This document shows positions 46,417 to 57,767 of a DNA stretch of 64,000 bases, one piece after another. The stretch comes from Haemonchus contortus (Eukaryota; Nematoda; Chromadorea; Rhabditida; Trichostrongylidae), in NCBI GenBank assembly GCA_000469685.2, contig LS997564.1, forward strand, positions 30,036,959 to 30,100,958, written 5' to 3'. A program made the position numbers and the translations under genes. The stretch's first letter is position 1. Every line of letters begins with the position of its first letter. The notes under the pieces were generated by a model. It was not told the DNA's origin. It worked only from the letters and a program-made list of their open reading frames with translations, and searched no databases.

Positions 46417-48105
46417 CTAAACAAACACAACATCATCACTTAGCGGCCATGGTTTGCTACGATTAATCTATCTCACACTGTTCAACTTTTAATCTTCATG
46501 ATCAGTAACTTATGATGTTGGAGCCACCAATGGCATCAATGAAAGCATACTATCTTTTATTTCCTCTCACTTCAATGTTATTCTATGCAAATATGACATC
46601 TAGTATGTGTAATGGGAAGCACCTTAGTCACATGGGTTCCACTTACTTTGTAAGGTTGTGGTTACATATGATGATGAAATTCTCTAAATTATCTGTGTTG
46701 TCGAGCCTATTCGAGTCTGTTTCCCCATTATGTATGCTAATGGTGCACCTTGTGTGTAAAATAAATAATCATAATAATAGCCACAGGCTACCCAAAACTA
46801 GAACTTGTTTCGCTGAATGAATGCAGCAATTTGGACTCATCATGGCTCAGTATAACTGCATAGCGGCTTTATGAAAATGACAGAGAAAGACTTCTACTAC
46901 GCTATTGGAGTCAAGAGGTCAGCTTTTAGAAGGAGTGATGAACGTGCAGATCTGGTTGTGTGGGCTAAAGTAGAAATTTCATTTATTCATTAATTCTTTA
47001 ATTTTAATAATGAGGTTACTTTTCAGGTAGAAAAGTGGAAGTGTTGATGTAAAGGAGTACATCGGTCGAGGGAATCCTCCTACCTGGAGGCTGCTCAAAA
47101 GTAGTGAAAGTGGAGGTTGTACGAGATCACCAGTAATGGCATGTTAGGGGCGTTTGGGCGAGATTTAACTTGCTCCCGTCGCTCTAAGAGATGACTACAT
47201 CAAGCCGAAATCGTTCGAAATCGCCTTGCACTGTCGCCATGGGTTACGATAAGTACTTTGAACCTCCTACATAGGAGTCTCTTTTGGTAGTGTAGCCTCT
47301 GAAACCGTTGAAACCCGTCCACGATGGGTGTGGCATCCACAGAATACAATTCTAGCCCCTTATTGTGCCCTATCCATGACGTTTTTCGGCTTTATAACGA
47401 CGGGTATGGTATCAGGAGGGGCCTCAAATTCATATTATAGGGATATCTCAGGAACCATTCATATAATGAACTGTGCCTTTGAACATAAACTGCGTGGGCC
47501 TCTAATTACAAAACAAAAGTCATCGCTCTGAGAGCCTGCAATCTTATGAGAAATGAATTTTCTGCTCTACACCACAAAAACCATTGGTTAAGAGGTTACC
47601 AAAAACAGCCTACACACATACTCGAAACTCACGGTTTTCTTCGATGGAATGACTTCAAAAAAGGGATTTGTGGCTTATGGAGTACTGGTGCGTGTTGGTG
47701 CTTACGTCTTACCTGCATTTTTGTTGAAGTTGAGGGTCTCTCTTAGCGGATAGATCCACTGCAGCAAAGACCTTAAAAGACCTTAAAACCATTAAATGCT
47801 GTAAGACGTGAAGGGGAGAGATTTTGATTTGGATTTCAGAATGGAAAGCAAAAACTTCGAAAGCACATGTTTTCGCTCTCATCGAGCCCACCCTTAAATA
47901 CGAAAAGTTCCGTAAAAAACTAATTTCATGCCATGGGAACATGACAGGCTTAATGTGCACCTATGGTCGTTTTTATTTGTCATGAATCTTGTATGCCAAA
48001 AAGTGAGGCCTTTTAACTTTTATTAGCGATTCCACCAACTTATGTTTTTTTCATTTCCTATTATTATATGTTCCAGCAATTCAAATTACAAATCTTTTGA
48101 ACGTT
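46417..48105. other. Upstream region of L-domain gene copy 2
   Basis: Homologous to 16971-17950 except for about 700 extra bases (about 46459-47160). That insertion is AT-rich with no recognised domain; a 102-codon frame in it (46512-46820) has no family signature. Homology to the copy 1 side ends near 48105. Confidence 0.55.
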
Positions 48106-48359
48106 TAATGTCTGTAATCATTATGCTTGTCGAAAAAGCTTTGCAATGGGAATTTTTTTCAACCACAAATTATTCAAGTGTGCCACGTATACAAAAAAGT
48201 TTTACACGATGCTGCTGCCAACTTGCAAAAGAATTGGTTAGTGATTTTAAAAAGGTTCGAATTATATTTTATACTCGCATCGCATGACATAGTCAATCTA
48301 AAATCGGAACTCCCGACTTGCGCTCCCTATTTGTCATCAGGGAATGGGGAACGGACACT

Positions 48360-48580
48360 ATGTGCGTCCGAGGACGCGGCGGCAACTTGCGCGGCGAAGT
48401 TCGTAACGATTTGAACGACTTTAGCGCCTATCATAGGGGCCCAAATTTGAAGTAGAGTAGATTAGAAGGATCATCTGACCCTACTAAACTACTGCACTTC
48501 GAGTTTGTGCCTCGAAAATTGGCATCGGAGTCGTACAAATTGCCATGAACTTCGCTGCGCAAGTTGCCGCGCGCGTCCTG
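48360..48580. repeat. Fold-back repeat, CCTATCATTGGGG family
   Basis: Inverted arms around CAACTTGCGCGGCGAAGTTC and GAACTTCGCTGCGCAAGTTG, with the shared internal CCTATCATAGGGGC block. This is the clearest copy of the family. Confidence 0.7.
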
Positions 48581-48589
48581 TTCCGGCAT

Positions 48590-50160
48590 CGTGCTATGTA
48601 CGTCTTTACAAAAATCGGAGGTGATAATGTTGATGGGAGACTGTTGGGAGAGGGAGAATGTAGTTTTTAACATAATTTCAACATAAAGAGGTTAGCCCAT
48701 GATTGTGCTCATTAACGTTCTTTGGCCGAAAACAGTTTCATGATCTGAGCTTCAGGAGGGGAGCGATACCGAGGTAGGTGGTCACTTGAATATTCAACTT
48801 ATAGCCCATCCTAGCTTTTTGCGCGAGGTAATCATTCCACCTCCACCCCGTCGCTCCTTCCCTACTAAGGCTTATCTTGAATCATATTCTGTCGCCTAAA
48901 CCGTTCCTAAATACAGGCCAGGTCGCTACCCTTCCTCTGCATTCTATCCCTCAGTGTTGGGTGAAAGCAATGCCCCTTCCCTTATTACATTTTATAAGTA
49001 ATTGGTATAAGTAAGGAATAAGGCCCAGCGTAAATGTATATTCCCGATCTTTACTATATATAAAGCGCTCGCGTCTGTCTGTCCGTCTGTCTGTCTTTTG
49101 CACGGAATTTCATAACTCCTGTCCTTGTGGACCAAGAACGTTCAAATTTGGTAGGAGCACAGGCGGCAGGATGGGGACACCTATGGTAGATGGTAGGAAG
49201 ACGTGTGTTCTGGCTTATTCTGGATGTCGGAGCCAACAATGACACCCTTGCTAAAGTGAGATTTGATGCTGTGTATGAATTATGTAGTGTCTGAATTATA
49301 TTTTTCTATTCATTTTCTCGTATCACATCCTTGTGTTGTATTATCAAATAAAATAAATAAATGTGACGGGTGAACTGACAACAACTGATAAGAGCTGATA
49401 AATGGTCCCAGGAAGCAAGACCCATCTACGAAATAGAACACCGACGGAAATATCAGTTCGTTGTTGAAGGTATGTAGTGGTAAGTGCAGTGATAGGGACA
49501 GATTGAAGCTTCTTCATTATGAAGAGACGAAAGCTCAATTAATTTATTGTTGTTATATTATGACCTCACAAAGCAAGGTTTATGTCTCAATGAGGGATCA
49601 CGGTTCCTCTTCGCTTTTAAATTATTCGCAATGCTTATTGAACGGCTAATAATCTAGGAACCTCTGCTAATAATATATCCTTACAGAAAAAGTTCCATTG
49701 ATATCATTAACCTATTCTTACAGTCTGCTTCTCTTGAGATATAAAAAGTCACCAGGTCCTTCTATAGGAGACTTTGCTCCATTGGCAAACTTGCTTTGCC
49801 AGTGAGCGGTCGGTTTGCCCACTGCTCCCACATTGATTATTGATTTTCAGTGTTCTTCGTCAGTCACTTCAGATCATCATGGAGCAGTAATTTCGGCCAT
49901 GTATGTTATTCTGACTGATCTTACTTCAGCTGAGTTGTCACCTCTAATTCAGTTACTGTTATTCTTCGATCTTCGGCCACTACTTGGCGACGTTGTTTTC
50001 TATTTTTTTATGAAGTTGAGATCCCTTGTGGCGGGGATCGCTTTTGTTTCCTGGTTATACCGAGTCACTTTAACAGTTTTTTTTCCAATTTCTGGATTGA
50101 CTTCTAGATTCTACTTTCTCCACTCTCATTGCTGTGATTGGACTTACTCCGGGATCGATA
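48590..50160. other. No gene recognised; repeat debris
   Basis: Contains a short GTCTGTCTGTCC tract (about 49074-49096) followed by a block resembling 34600-34660, then AT-rich sequence leading into the LINE at about 50160. Confidence 0.45.
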
Positions 50161-50188
50161 GCAGATCGCAGTCGATACTTTATCAATC

Positions 50189-50470
50189 ATGGATGCATTC
50201 CTTAAGTCTACGTCTGTTCCAGCCTCCAAACGAAGATGTGTCGATATGGCATTGCTATTAAAGATGATTGGGCCAAGCTTTTGGAAGAGCGAGCTGGGCC
50301 CAATGTACCTGCTTACGTCAATGATATCCTCGGTGTCTTCTCGATACAAAGGAGCAATTGGACTCCATGCGTAAATTGATTGGTAACCTGGTAGATCAGA
50401 ACAACAAACTCAAGACAGAGAATGGAAACATGAGAAAGGCTTTTGCGAATAGGAGTGCGGCTGACGGATC
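50189..50470 (+). pseudogene. LINE ORF1 remnant
   Basis: Reads MDAFLKSTSVPASKRR, then after a frame change DDWAKLLEERAGPNVPAYV and the coiled-coil part LVDQNNKLKTENGNMRKAF. It matches the layout of the ORF1 at 26762. The frame is broken. Confidence 0.6.
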
Positions 50471-50989
50471 AGCGGTTTTTACTGTACATAGCTTCCAATT
50501 TGCAAGCTAATTCGAATACAGTGTATGAAAGTGAAATTGAAAAGAGGAGATCTGTAATTGATTGTCGGAACTGAATTCTTTTTCGGCGATTGACCGTGCA
50601 AACTATGATCTCCGAATGTCAATTCTTTGTTAAACCGTTCAGATAGTGAATGTGTCCTTTCCGCGGTTCACCGCAGGGGAAGGGTAACAACAGTAGTACC
50701 AAGCCGTCGCGTCTCATTAAAGTTGTCATCCTCGTTTTCAACAAATGGCGGTTAGGCGGGCACCGCGGCTGCGTTCTTTCGATCCTGAGAGCGTTTTCCT
50801 TCACTCTTTTTTTTATCATTGGAAGAAAGATTGCAGTATTGTGAGGCGTTCCTAGCTAAAAAAAGCTTCTCGTGTCGGTGTGAATTCTGACTCAAATTCT
50901 AATGTTCCTCGTTCTACTCCGTTTAATCGTGTTTTTGATGCTGTGTCTGCTTCTCTTAGTTTATATCGTAATTCTAAAGCAGAAGAATT

Positions 50990-53150
50990 TTCTCTCGATG
51001 CAACTTTAGGCCAAGGAAACGATTATGTTTTTCGCGGACAAGTTGTTTGCTGCGTTGCTGGTGACTTTAACTTCCCTTATTCAAATAGTAGTCTTGTCCC
51101 TCATGGTAACACGTGTGCCTCTAAGCTTTTCTACTTGTGTGTATCCCATCATTTGATTAATACCGTAATGTTTCCCACGCGTTTTGACTCTCATCTGGAT
51201 TTACCTTTGTTTAATGACAATACACTCATTCGTAATATCAAGTGTGGGCCTCCATGTGGTAGCATGCCGCTATCAATTTTTGATTTTCCTTTCCCAGTCT
51301 GCACCTCAAGGTTTTTGGGTCAGAGATTTTTAGTCTGCTGAATATGAAGCACGAGAAATTATCTGCAACAAATTGTTGACTGGTTAGACTCCTTCAGTAA
51401 TGCTCATTCGGTTAATGACAAATGAAAATGTTTCTAGCAATTTTAAATCATGCCATTGATTTGTTCACACCCTTTAAAGTAAGTGAACGACAGCGTTCAT
51501 TCAAATCTTCCAAAGCACTTAAGCTCTCTTGAAAAAATTAGATTTACCCTTTGGCGGCGAGCGGTCTTCTCTCAATCCGCATGCGACTGGAGGGCCTTTC
51601 ATGTGTTAAATAAAAAATGGACTCAAAAGCTATATGAATATAATTCGTATATTGAAAGAAGAGGCTTTTGTAAGGTGGTCCTAAAGCCTTATATTCCTTG
51701 CTCAGGCTGAGACTCCGGGATAAACCTAAAATCGAGACTCTTCTGGCTGACGATTCGACACGAGCTGTTACGGAGAAAGATAAAGCCGAATTGTTGGCTT
51801 ATTCGTTTGAAAATGTGTTCACTTCGTCTTCTGGCTCCATGCCTGACACGAGTACGCCGGAAATTGTTGCCCAAGATTCAGCCTCATGTATTCAAAAGTG
51901 AACCATTTCTGACATCCTTGATAAATATTTGTCTGCGGCTAATACGAACCGTGAGGGTATCCCTTTTGTTGTAGTAAAAATTGTGTTGTCGAAATATGTC
52001 AACCTCCGGAGTTCCTGTTTAACGTTGAGTCTCATGAGAAAGTCTCACTCCCTAGAAAAGAGCCATTCACTTCCTGAAGAGACAAATACGATTAGCTTGA
52101 CGTCTATTTTTACTCGGACTTTCGAAAAAAAGAAAGAAATACTTGTTGGAACACTTGTTTCAGCATGATATCATTCACACGCTTCACTCACAGCATGGCT
52201 TCTGCTTTGGCAAGTCGACTGAAACAGCTTTGCTGTCTCGCTTGAACTTATGGACAAATGCGATTGACTCGAGAAGAAAAGTGGGTGCTATCCTTTCTGA
52301 TTTCAGTAAGGCTTTCGACAAGGTGTCTCATAAGGTCTTGTCATATTTTTAAATTGAAGCATGTTGGTGTGCATCCCTTGGTTTTTAATTAGATTCAGGA
52401 TCTTCTTGATTATAGGACATTCCAGGTTGTCGTTGATGACTCCCTTTCCAGTGTTGAAGTTGCTACCAGTGGAGTTCCCCAAGGTGGAATACTCTCACCT
52501 ATTCTGTTCAACATCTATACATCTGTATTGCTAACCTTCCCTCATGCATTCAAGATCTCGACGTATCTTGCAATATGTCCACTGATGATATAAAAAATAT
52601 TCAAGGTGGTTAGTGACTTCAGTTCTGATCCCACAGTACAAAAGACAACTGATCAGATCGTGACGTGGGCTGTTGCGGCTGGCTCAGCTTGTCGTCCGAT
52701 AAAACTCAAGCTATGCGGATTTGTTCTCATTCTGTTAGTCCTATTTACATGGTGGCGGATCAAGTGTAACTTTATCAAAATAACTTCACCCGGAAGCTGA
52801 TGCTTGGATGTTCGGGCCTTCACTATGGTGACATACCTGATGGGAACACAAGGAATGCGATTCTTGGTCTTAAAACTCTCGAATGGAGAAGGGAGCGATA
52901 TGGTTTGCTGATGACTTATGAAGACTGAAAAACCTTGTAAATGTTTATGTTTCAGATTTTTTTCCTTATGCTGCCGTCTAATACTAGGTGTGCCTTACTA
53001 AGATTACCGACATCTATAGCTAGGACTCAACGCAGATTTAACTTTTTTGTTCACAGAGTTCGCAAAAATTTTAATTCTCTCTTGCGCTCTGATTTGTTCC
53101 CGTTGAAGTGCTCCACTTTCAGGAAGCATGTTGTAGATATACTATGATTT
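50990..53150 (+). pseudogene. LINE ORF2 remnant (endonuclease and reverse transcriptase)
   Basis: Endonuclease motif VAGDFNFPYSNSS is near 51058. Reverse transcriptase motifs: ESFEN-type start DKAELLAYSFENVF (51777), HGFCFGKSTETALL (52193), SDFSKAFDKVSHKVL (52298) and GVPQGGILSPILFNIY (52470). The catalytic FADD reads STDD (about 52575). The C-terminal segment RNAILGLKTLEWRRERYGLLM (52851) parallels the intact copy. Many stops and shifts; not functional. Confidence 0.75.
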
Positions 53151-53263
53151 TACGATTTATCTAATGTTCGTTTTGATGTTTCTGTTCTGGTTGCTCGGTT
53201 CTTTGTGTTTACGCCATGTTCGCATGTGTTTCACATGTCTTTTAACGAATAAATAAATAAAGA

Positions 53264-54140
53264 TGGTGAGCGCTTCCAGTTGTTTGTAACTAGAGAAGCT
53301 GAGCTCTTCCTATCTTCCTACGGAGTAAAGTTCTGTGAGCCAATCATTGAAGTAACTTCTACGTCGAGCGTTGCTTTTGACTACATAATCGCAGCACTGC
53401 GTATCCGTATCAGTTAGCGTTAGCGTGCACAGCCCAACTAGTGAAACATAAAGCAATGTCTAAGGAGTGCATTCGACTCAAATTCAGAATTGCAGTGACG
53501 CACGCACAAAATGTGTGAGTGCCTGTCCATGGAACTTCAACGTCCTTCAGTAAGAAGTAAAGTTTTAGGCGTGTGAGCAATGGAACTTAAGGTCGACGAG
53601 GTCCGATCTTCACAATAGCGATATTTAGTGCAAAAACAACCTTTAATTTAAATCAACTTCAAACATTGTGAGACATGATTCGAGACATGCCGCCCTACGT
53701 CACTCAATAATTCCTGACAGTAAAATCTTCAATAGAACACTGAGCAAGCTTGACCTCATTCACACTCCAGGAGTCATTCACCTTATACTTTCTATCCTCA
53801 TCATTTTTTTTATTTCTCATTATTTCTGCTGTTAGTGTCTTTCCAGTAATTATTCATCATCTTGCCGAACTACTCAAGAAAGATTCAAACACACACTTGG
53901 CAGTGGCATTATCCTGAGCCATTCTTCTGGTTTAACGCCAGAATTTCCTCTCCTAATCGTAGTCTACTTGAAAGTCTCCCACTCTGACAACTCCCGTGCA
54001 ACACGATCTGTGCAATGCTGTTTTGCTTCTCTTGTGGTGTCTGGAAGCTGTGATGCCATGAACCGTTTCACTGGAGGTCTGCCTTGTCCACATCATGTCA
54101 TACAGCGAAAGGGAAAAATAAACTAGAAAAACATTATTAT
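53264..54140. other. No gene recognised
   Basis: Spacer between the decayed LINE and the Kelch fragment. The last part (54060-54140) resembles 26270-26340, upstream of the interrupted Kelch locus. Confidence 0.45.
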
Positions 54141-54329
54141 TATTGTGTTAGCCATGCAAGAGGTCGACCAACCCTTTGAATGGTCAGGGGTTCGGCAGGT
54201 TCTCTTCCATTATATAGAAAACTACTATAACACCTCACAAGCTCTAAAAAGGAATTCAATCATCGTTTTTTCGGGGTTTATGAAAATTATCGTCGATACA
54301 CCTCAAGATGAGTTTGAAACCGCAACAAG

Positions 54330-54835
54330 ATGGCTTTTCAGATGGCTAGGTTCGACCCACGAGTTGGTAGATGAGAACAGGTTTGTCCCATGTCAACAAT
54401 CATAGTTCTGCAACGCTCCATGGCGAACTGTATGCAGTGGGGGGATCCAGCAGAGATTCACACAGACTGAGCTCTTCTGAGAAATTCGATTACCGTGCTA
54501 TTAAGTGGACCACTGATATGAGCTGTAGCCGAGTTAGCGTAAGTCAGTTATTTCCCAATGTCCTCGTTATCTATTTTTGTCATTGAAATGGTTTCGTCCC
54601 CATTGTCAGTTAGGGCTGGCTGTAGCCAATGAAAAGGTGTATGCTATTGGCGGACTTGGTCATGATTCGGTTGAAATTTTCGATCCCTGAGACGAACCAA
54701 TGGGAACACCACAGTAACATGAACTGCGATTTAGTTTATGTCCATGATCATGTACTTATTTTTCAGGGTTTCCTCGTCAATACAAACTCTTCCAGACGCG
54801 TTTGTCGTGGTGTGGCTGTTCTACAGAAGCCGTAG
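54330..54835 (+). pseudogene. KLHL20-like Kelch 3' exons, copy 4
   Basis: Has the exon with DPRVGR-type sequence (about 54350-54378), a blade with GELYAVGGSSRD and LSSSEKFDYRAIKW (54420-54515), a blade with LAVANEKVYAIGG and SVEIFDP (54612-54690), and the terminal exon giving RRVCRGVAVLQKP and stop (about 54793-54835). An extra base after FDP shifts the frame. It is continuous upstream (54150-54330) with sequence that a LINE splits at 26400/30660. Confidence 0.75.
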
Positions 54836-54944
54836 CAATAAAGAAAAACGAAGAATCTCCTAAAAGATCGCAGCATCTTGTTTCCCTCTTCTTCACATTC
54901 CTTAGTGTCTCGGGTTTCGCTCACAATCGATATTGTGACCGGGT

Positions 54945-55347
54945 ACTGTAATATTGGGGATCGGGAACGGTATTGACACGAGCGTTGGTTAGACACGGAA
55001 GCTACTTGCATAGTTTAAATAACGCTGAATTAGACTATAATGCTCAATGGCAGCCGAAGGCGTGGCGCACACCTTCCCGTCGAGACTTGCTGAATCTATT
55101 GAAGCTGCAGCTTTGCATTTACGCCTGCTGGCTTCTAAGTTCTGGGATTCTGACGCCATCACAGAATCCACTTGGCCTATTGTGGTGGGGTGGCGGACAA
55201 CTGTACCCAACGCATTGATCCTGTGGCAGAGTATTTTTAAATAATTCTGGCTTCTACAAAGTGTCATCGAGGGCTCCGATTCTACCGTCTACCGTTTTAA
55301 TTTTTCTATACTACAGTTTTTGCTGCGCAATTTGCCGTGCGGCGCAT
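54945..55347 (+). repeat. Direct repeat, first copy
   Basis: Aligns with 56764-57178 (blocks GATCGGGAACGGTATT, AAGGCGTGGCGCACA and GCTGCGCAATTTGCCGTGCG). The MITE at 55348 interrupts it at the shared GGCGCATTGGCT. Confidence 0.75.
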
Positions 55348-55607
55348 TGGCTGCTTTCGTAGTCCGCCGGCCGGCGCGCGTGCCGGCGTGCCGGCGTGCG
55401 TGCCGGCGGAGGCAGTGCTAGGGAGGAGGAGGGAGGCAGACAGTGTAAAGCAAACAATCCACGCCCCTTCGAAGGTTGTTTGTTTTCAACCCCTCGAAGG
55501 GGCGTGGACTGTTTGCCTATCGTCTGTCTCCCTCCTCCCCGCTAGCACTGCCTCCGCCGGCACGCACGCCGGCACGCCGGCCGGCCGGCGGACTACGAAA
55601 GCAGCCA
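55348..55607. mobile_element. Palindromic MITE, TGGCTGCTTTC family (260 bases)
   Basis: Termini TGGCTGCTTTCGTAGTCCGC and its complement. The core is a long GC-rich palindrome (GCCGGCGTGCCGGC types and CCCCTTCGAAGG). The second direct repeat near 57185 is uninterrupted and gives the empty site. Confidence 0.85.
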
Positions 55608-55879
55608 ATCCGTCCATGGCCCACACTTTGCTTGGAAGTCAGCAACATTGTAATGGAGGAAATATGTGAATCTGTGTGATTCTTGCAAAAGTTTATAAGG
55701 GTAGCTAATATTGGATAAAACGTTTGAGCCTCAGCTTTACTCTGAATGAAGTATGTCAATTTTTATGATTTTCATCGAGATCTTTTGCAGGAATTCTAGA
55801 AGACCAAAAGTTAGAGAAGGGAGAAGTTCTGACCAATGAAATGGCTCCTACGAAAGTAATGTGCTCGAGAAACGACAAT

Positions 55880-56136
55880 TGGCCGCTTTCATACTTCGAC
55901 TTGCGCGCCGGCCCGCACTTGGACACGGCCGTACATTTAGAAGTGGGGTGCGAGCGGCTATGCGCGACGGCGGTCCTATCCAAGCCTGTGACAGCAGCGG
56001 GTACCGATCGATACCGCAAATCGAGGATGGCTGCTGTCACACGCTTGGACAGGGCCGCCGTCGCACAGCCGCTTCCTAAATGTACGGCCAACTCCTTCTG
56101 CGAGCCGGCGCGCAAGTCGAAGTATGAAAGCAGCCA
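55880..56136. mobile_element. Palindromic MITE, TGGCTGCTTTC family (257 bases)
   Basis: Ends GGCCGCTTTCATACTTCGAC and its complement, near-perfect inverted arms, and a core unrelated to that of the 55348 copy. Confidence 0.75.
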
Positions 56137-56149
56137 CTGATCGCGTCAC

Positions 56150-56262
56150 CGGTCGCTCGATCGGTCGAGGAGGCTGCGCTAGTCATGAGTGCCGCCGAGG
56201 ACGGTCCCGACCCGCTCAACTGGTCGCTCGCAAAATCGTGGACTGTGAAAGATGCCTTTCTG
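56150..56262. repeat. Partial TGGCTGCTTTC-family MITE
   Basis: GC-rich core with one terminus (AAATCGTGGACTGTGAAAG). The other terminus is lost or shared with the preceding element. Confidence 0.45.
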
Positions 56263-56279
56263 ATCTCCTTAACATCAAG

Positions 56280-56700
56280 TAGAGTTGTAATGAGTCAGAT
56301 TCAGATTTCTCAGGAGAAGTTACACAGACTTGAAGGGAAAGGTGACAGAGTAGAAGCAGCAGAAACTAGCATTGCCCACGGGTTTTTTCCCTCTATTGGT
56401 AATGGTTAACTTTATCCTTTTCGCAACTTAAACAACCAAAAAGTTGAAGGCAAACGATGCCTGAGTATTGAAAGAAGGAAGGACTATGTGGCCTGTGAAG
56501 CAAACTTACGAGTGGGAGTAGCGAGAGGGTCTGACTCGCTTTTGAATAAGTCTAAAGACCACTAGGGCATGTTATGATGAAACGGATTCCTCTAGAAACG
56601 GTCACCCTTGTGGAAGAACTTTTCTACATAAGCTGAATCTAACCAACCGATGGCCTCTGAGTCGAATGTGATAGAAGGATCCTATTTTTATGCTGTAATC
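56280..56700 (+). repeat. Kelch 3' flank repeat (copy 4)
   Basis: Matches 3900-4205, 20295-20675 and 31400-31850. The block from TCAGGAGAAGTTACACAGAC to the CACTAGGGCATG region is recognisable. MITEs and a duplication separate it from the Kelch exons. Confidence 0.65.
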
Positions 56701-56763
56701 TTGATTCGAAGCAGTGAGCTTCAGTGGGTATAACTTGGCGTGATCGAATCTATTACCGAGTAG

Positions 56764-57490
56764 TGCAATGTTGGTGATCGGGAACGGTATTAAGCTAAGC
56801 GTTGGTCAGTCGCGGAAGCTACTTGCAGAGTTTTATTAACGCCGAATTGTGACTGCAATGCTCAATGGCAGCCAAAGGCGTGGCGCACAACTTCCCGTCG
56901 AGACTTGCTGAACCGCAATCAGATTGCACGAACAGTATGAGGTGGTGAATACCGGTATTTCTATTGAAGCTGTAGCTTTGCACTAACTCCTGCTAGCTTC
57001 TAAGTTCGGGGATCATGACGCCATCACAGAATCCGCTTCGCCTATTGTGGTAGGGTAGCGGACAACTGTTCCTAACGCATTGCAGCCTATGGCAGAGTAT
57101 TTTTATATACGTCTGGCTTCTACAGGGAGTCGTCGAGGGCTCCAATTCTACCGTCGTTTGCTGCGCAATTTGCCGTGCGGCGCATTGGCTCCTGAAACGT
57201 CAGAGCGTTTGACATTCTTGCTCGGTAGACTGACCGAAATTACACATTTGGAAGTACTCCTGGGTGCAAAAAGTATATATTCGGGCAATGCTGAAATCTC
57301 CACTGTCCGAAAACGACTTCGGTGCACCAAATGCCCTTCACAATGGTACCTCTTCCGTTACCCCTTTCAATGGAAGACAAAAGACATAGCAAATACAGCC
57401 ACGGATCACATTTACATCAGGCAGAACTCAGGGATCCTTGAATTACTGGTAGCAAAAGTAGCTGAAAACCGGAATGAAAATCCTATCGAT
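56764..57490 (+). repeat. Direct repeat, second copy, with downstream block
   Basis: The first part duplicates 54945-55347. From about 57200 it matches the flank at 31980-32290, placing it in the Kelch-associated segment. Confidence 0.65.
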
Positions 57491-57767
57491 ACCCTCCCAA
57501 GGCAACATTTTAATCTTTCTCTTCGAAGTCATTTGGCTGGTACTGAGCTCGCATCGGAAGACAAGTACTCTGACTTGTAATACATCGGCCAGCCATCACG
57601 AGCCGGATGAGCCTTCCGCAGGTTGACGGTACAGAGAGCGGTTTCATCTATGAGAAATATTTTTCACAGAAGTTTGACCCAAGCGACAAAGCAGTTCATA
57701 CCTGCTTGAGCTCCTCCATATCTACCCACATGAGTCAGCTGACCACCTAGCTACATACAGGGTGGCT

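Larger units (their letters stand above)
50160..53263 (+). mobile_element. CR1-like LINE, decayed copy
   Basis: Same organisation as 26415-30649 but diverged and full of stops: ORF1 remnant with coiled coil (from 50189), endonuclease (about 50990-51300), reverse transcriptase (51760-52760), C-terminal region (52800-53150) and an AATAAATAAATAAA tail ending at about 53263. It is a different subfamily from the intact copy. The 5' edge is uncertain. Confidence 0.75.

Noticed and set aside
46512..46820. A 102-codon hydrophobic frame upstream of copy 2
   Set aside because: Present only in an insertion absent from copy 1, with no domain and no splice or codon pattern like neighbouring genes.
55337..55759. 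Alanine/arginine-rich frames on both strands
   Set aside because: They lie over the GC-rich palindromic core of a MITE, where stops are rare by composition.
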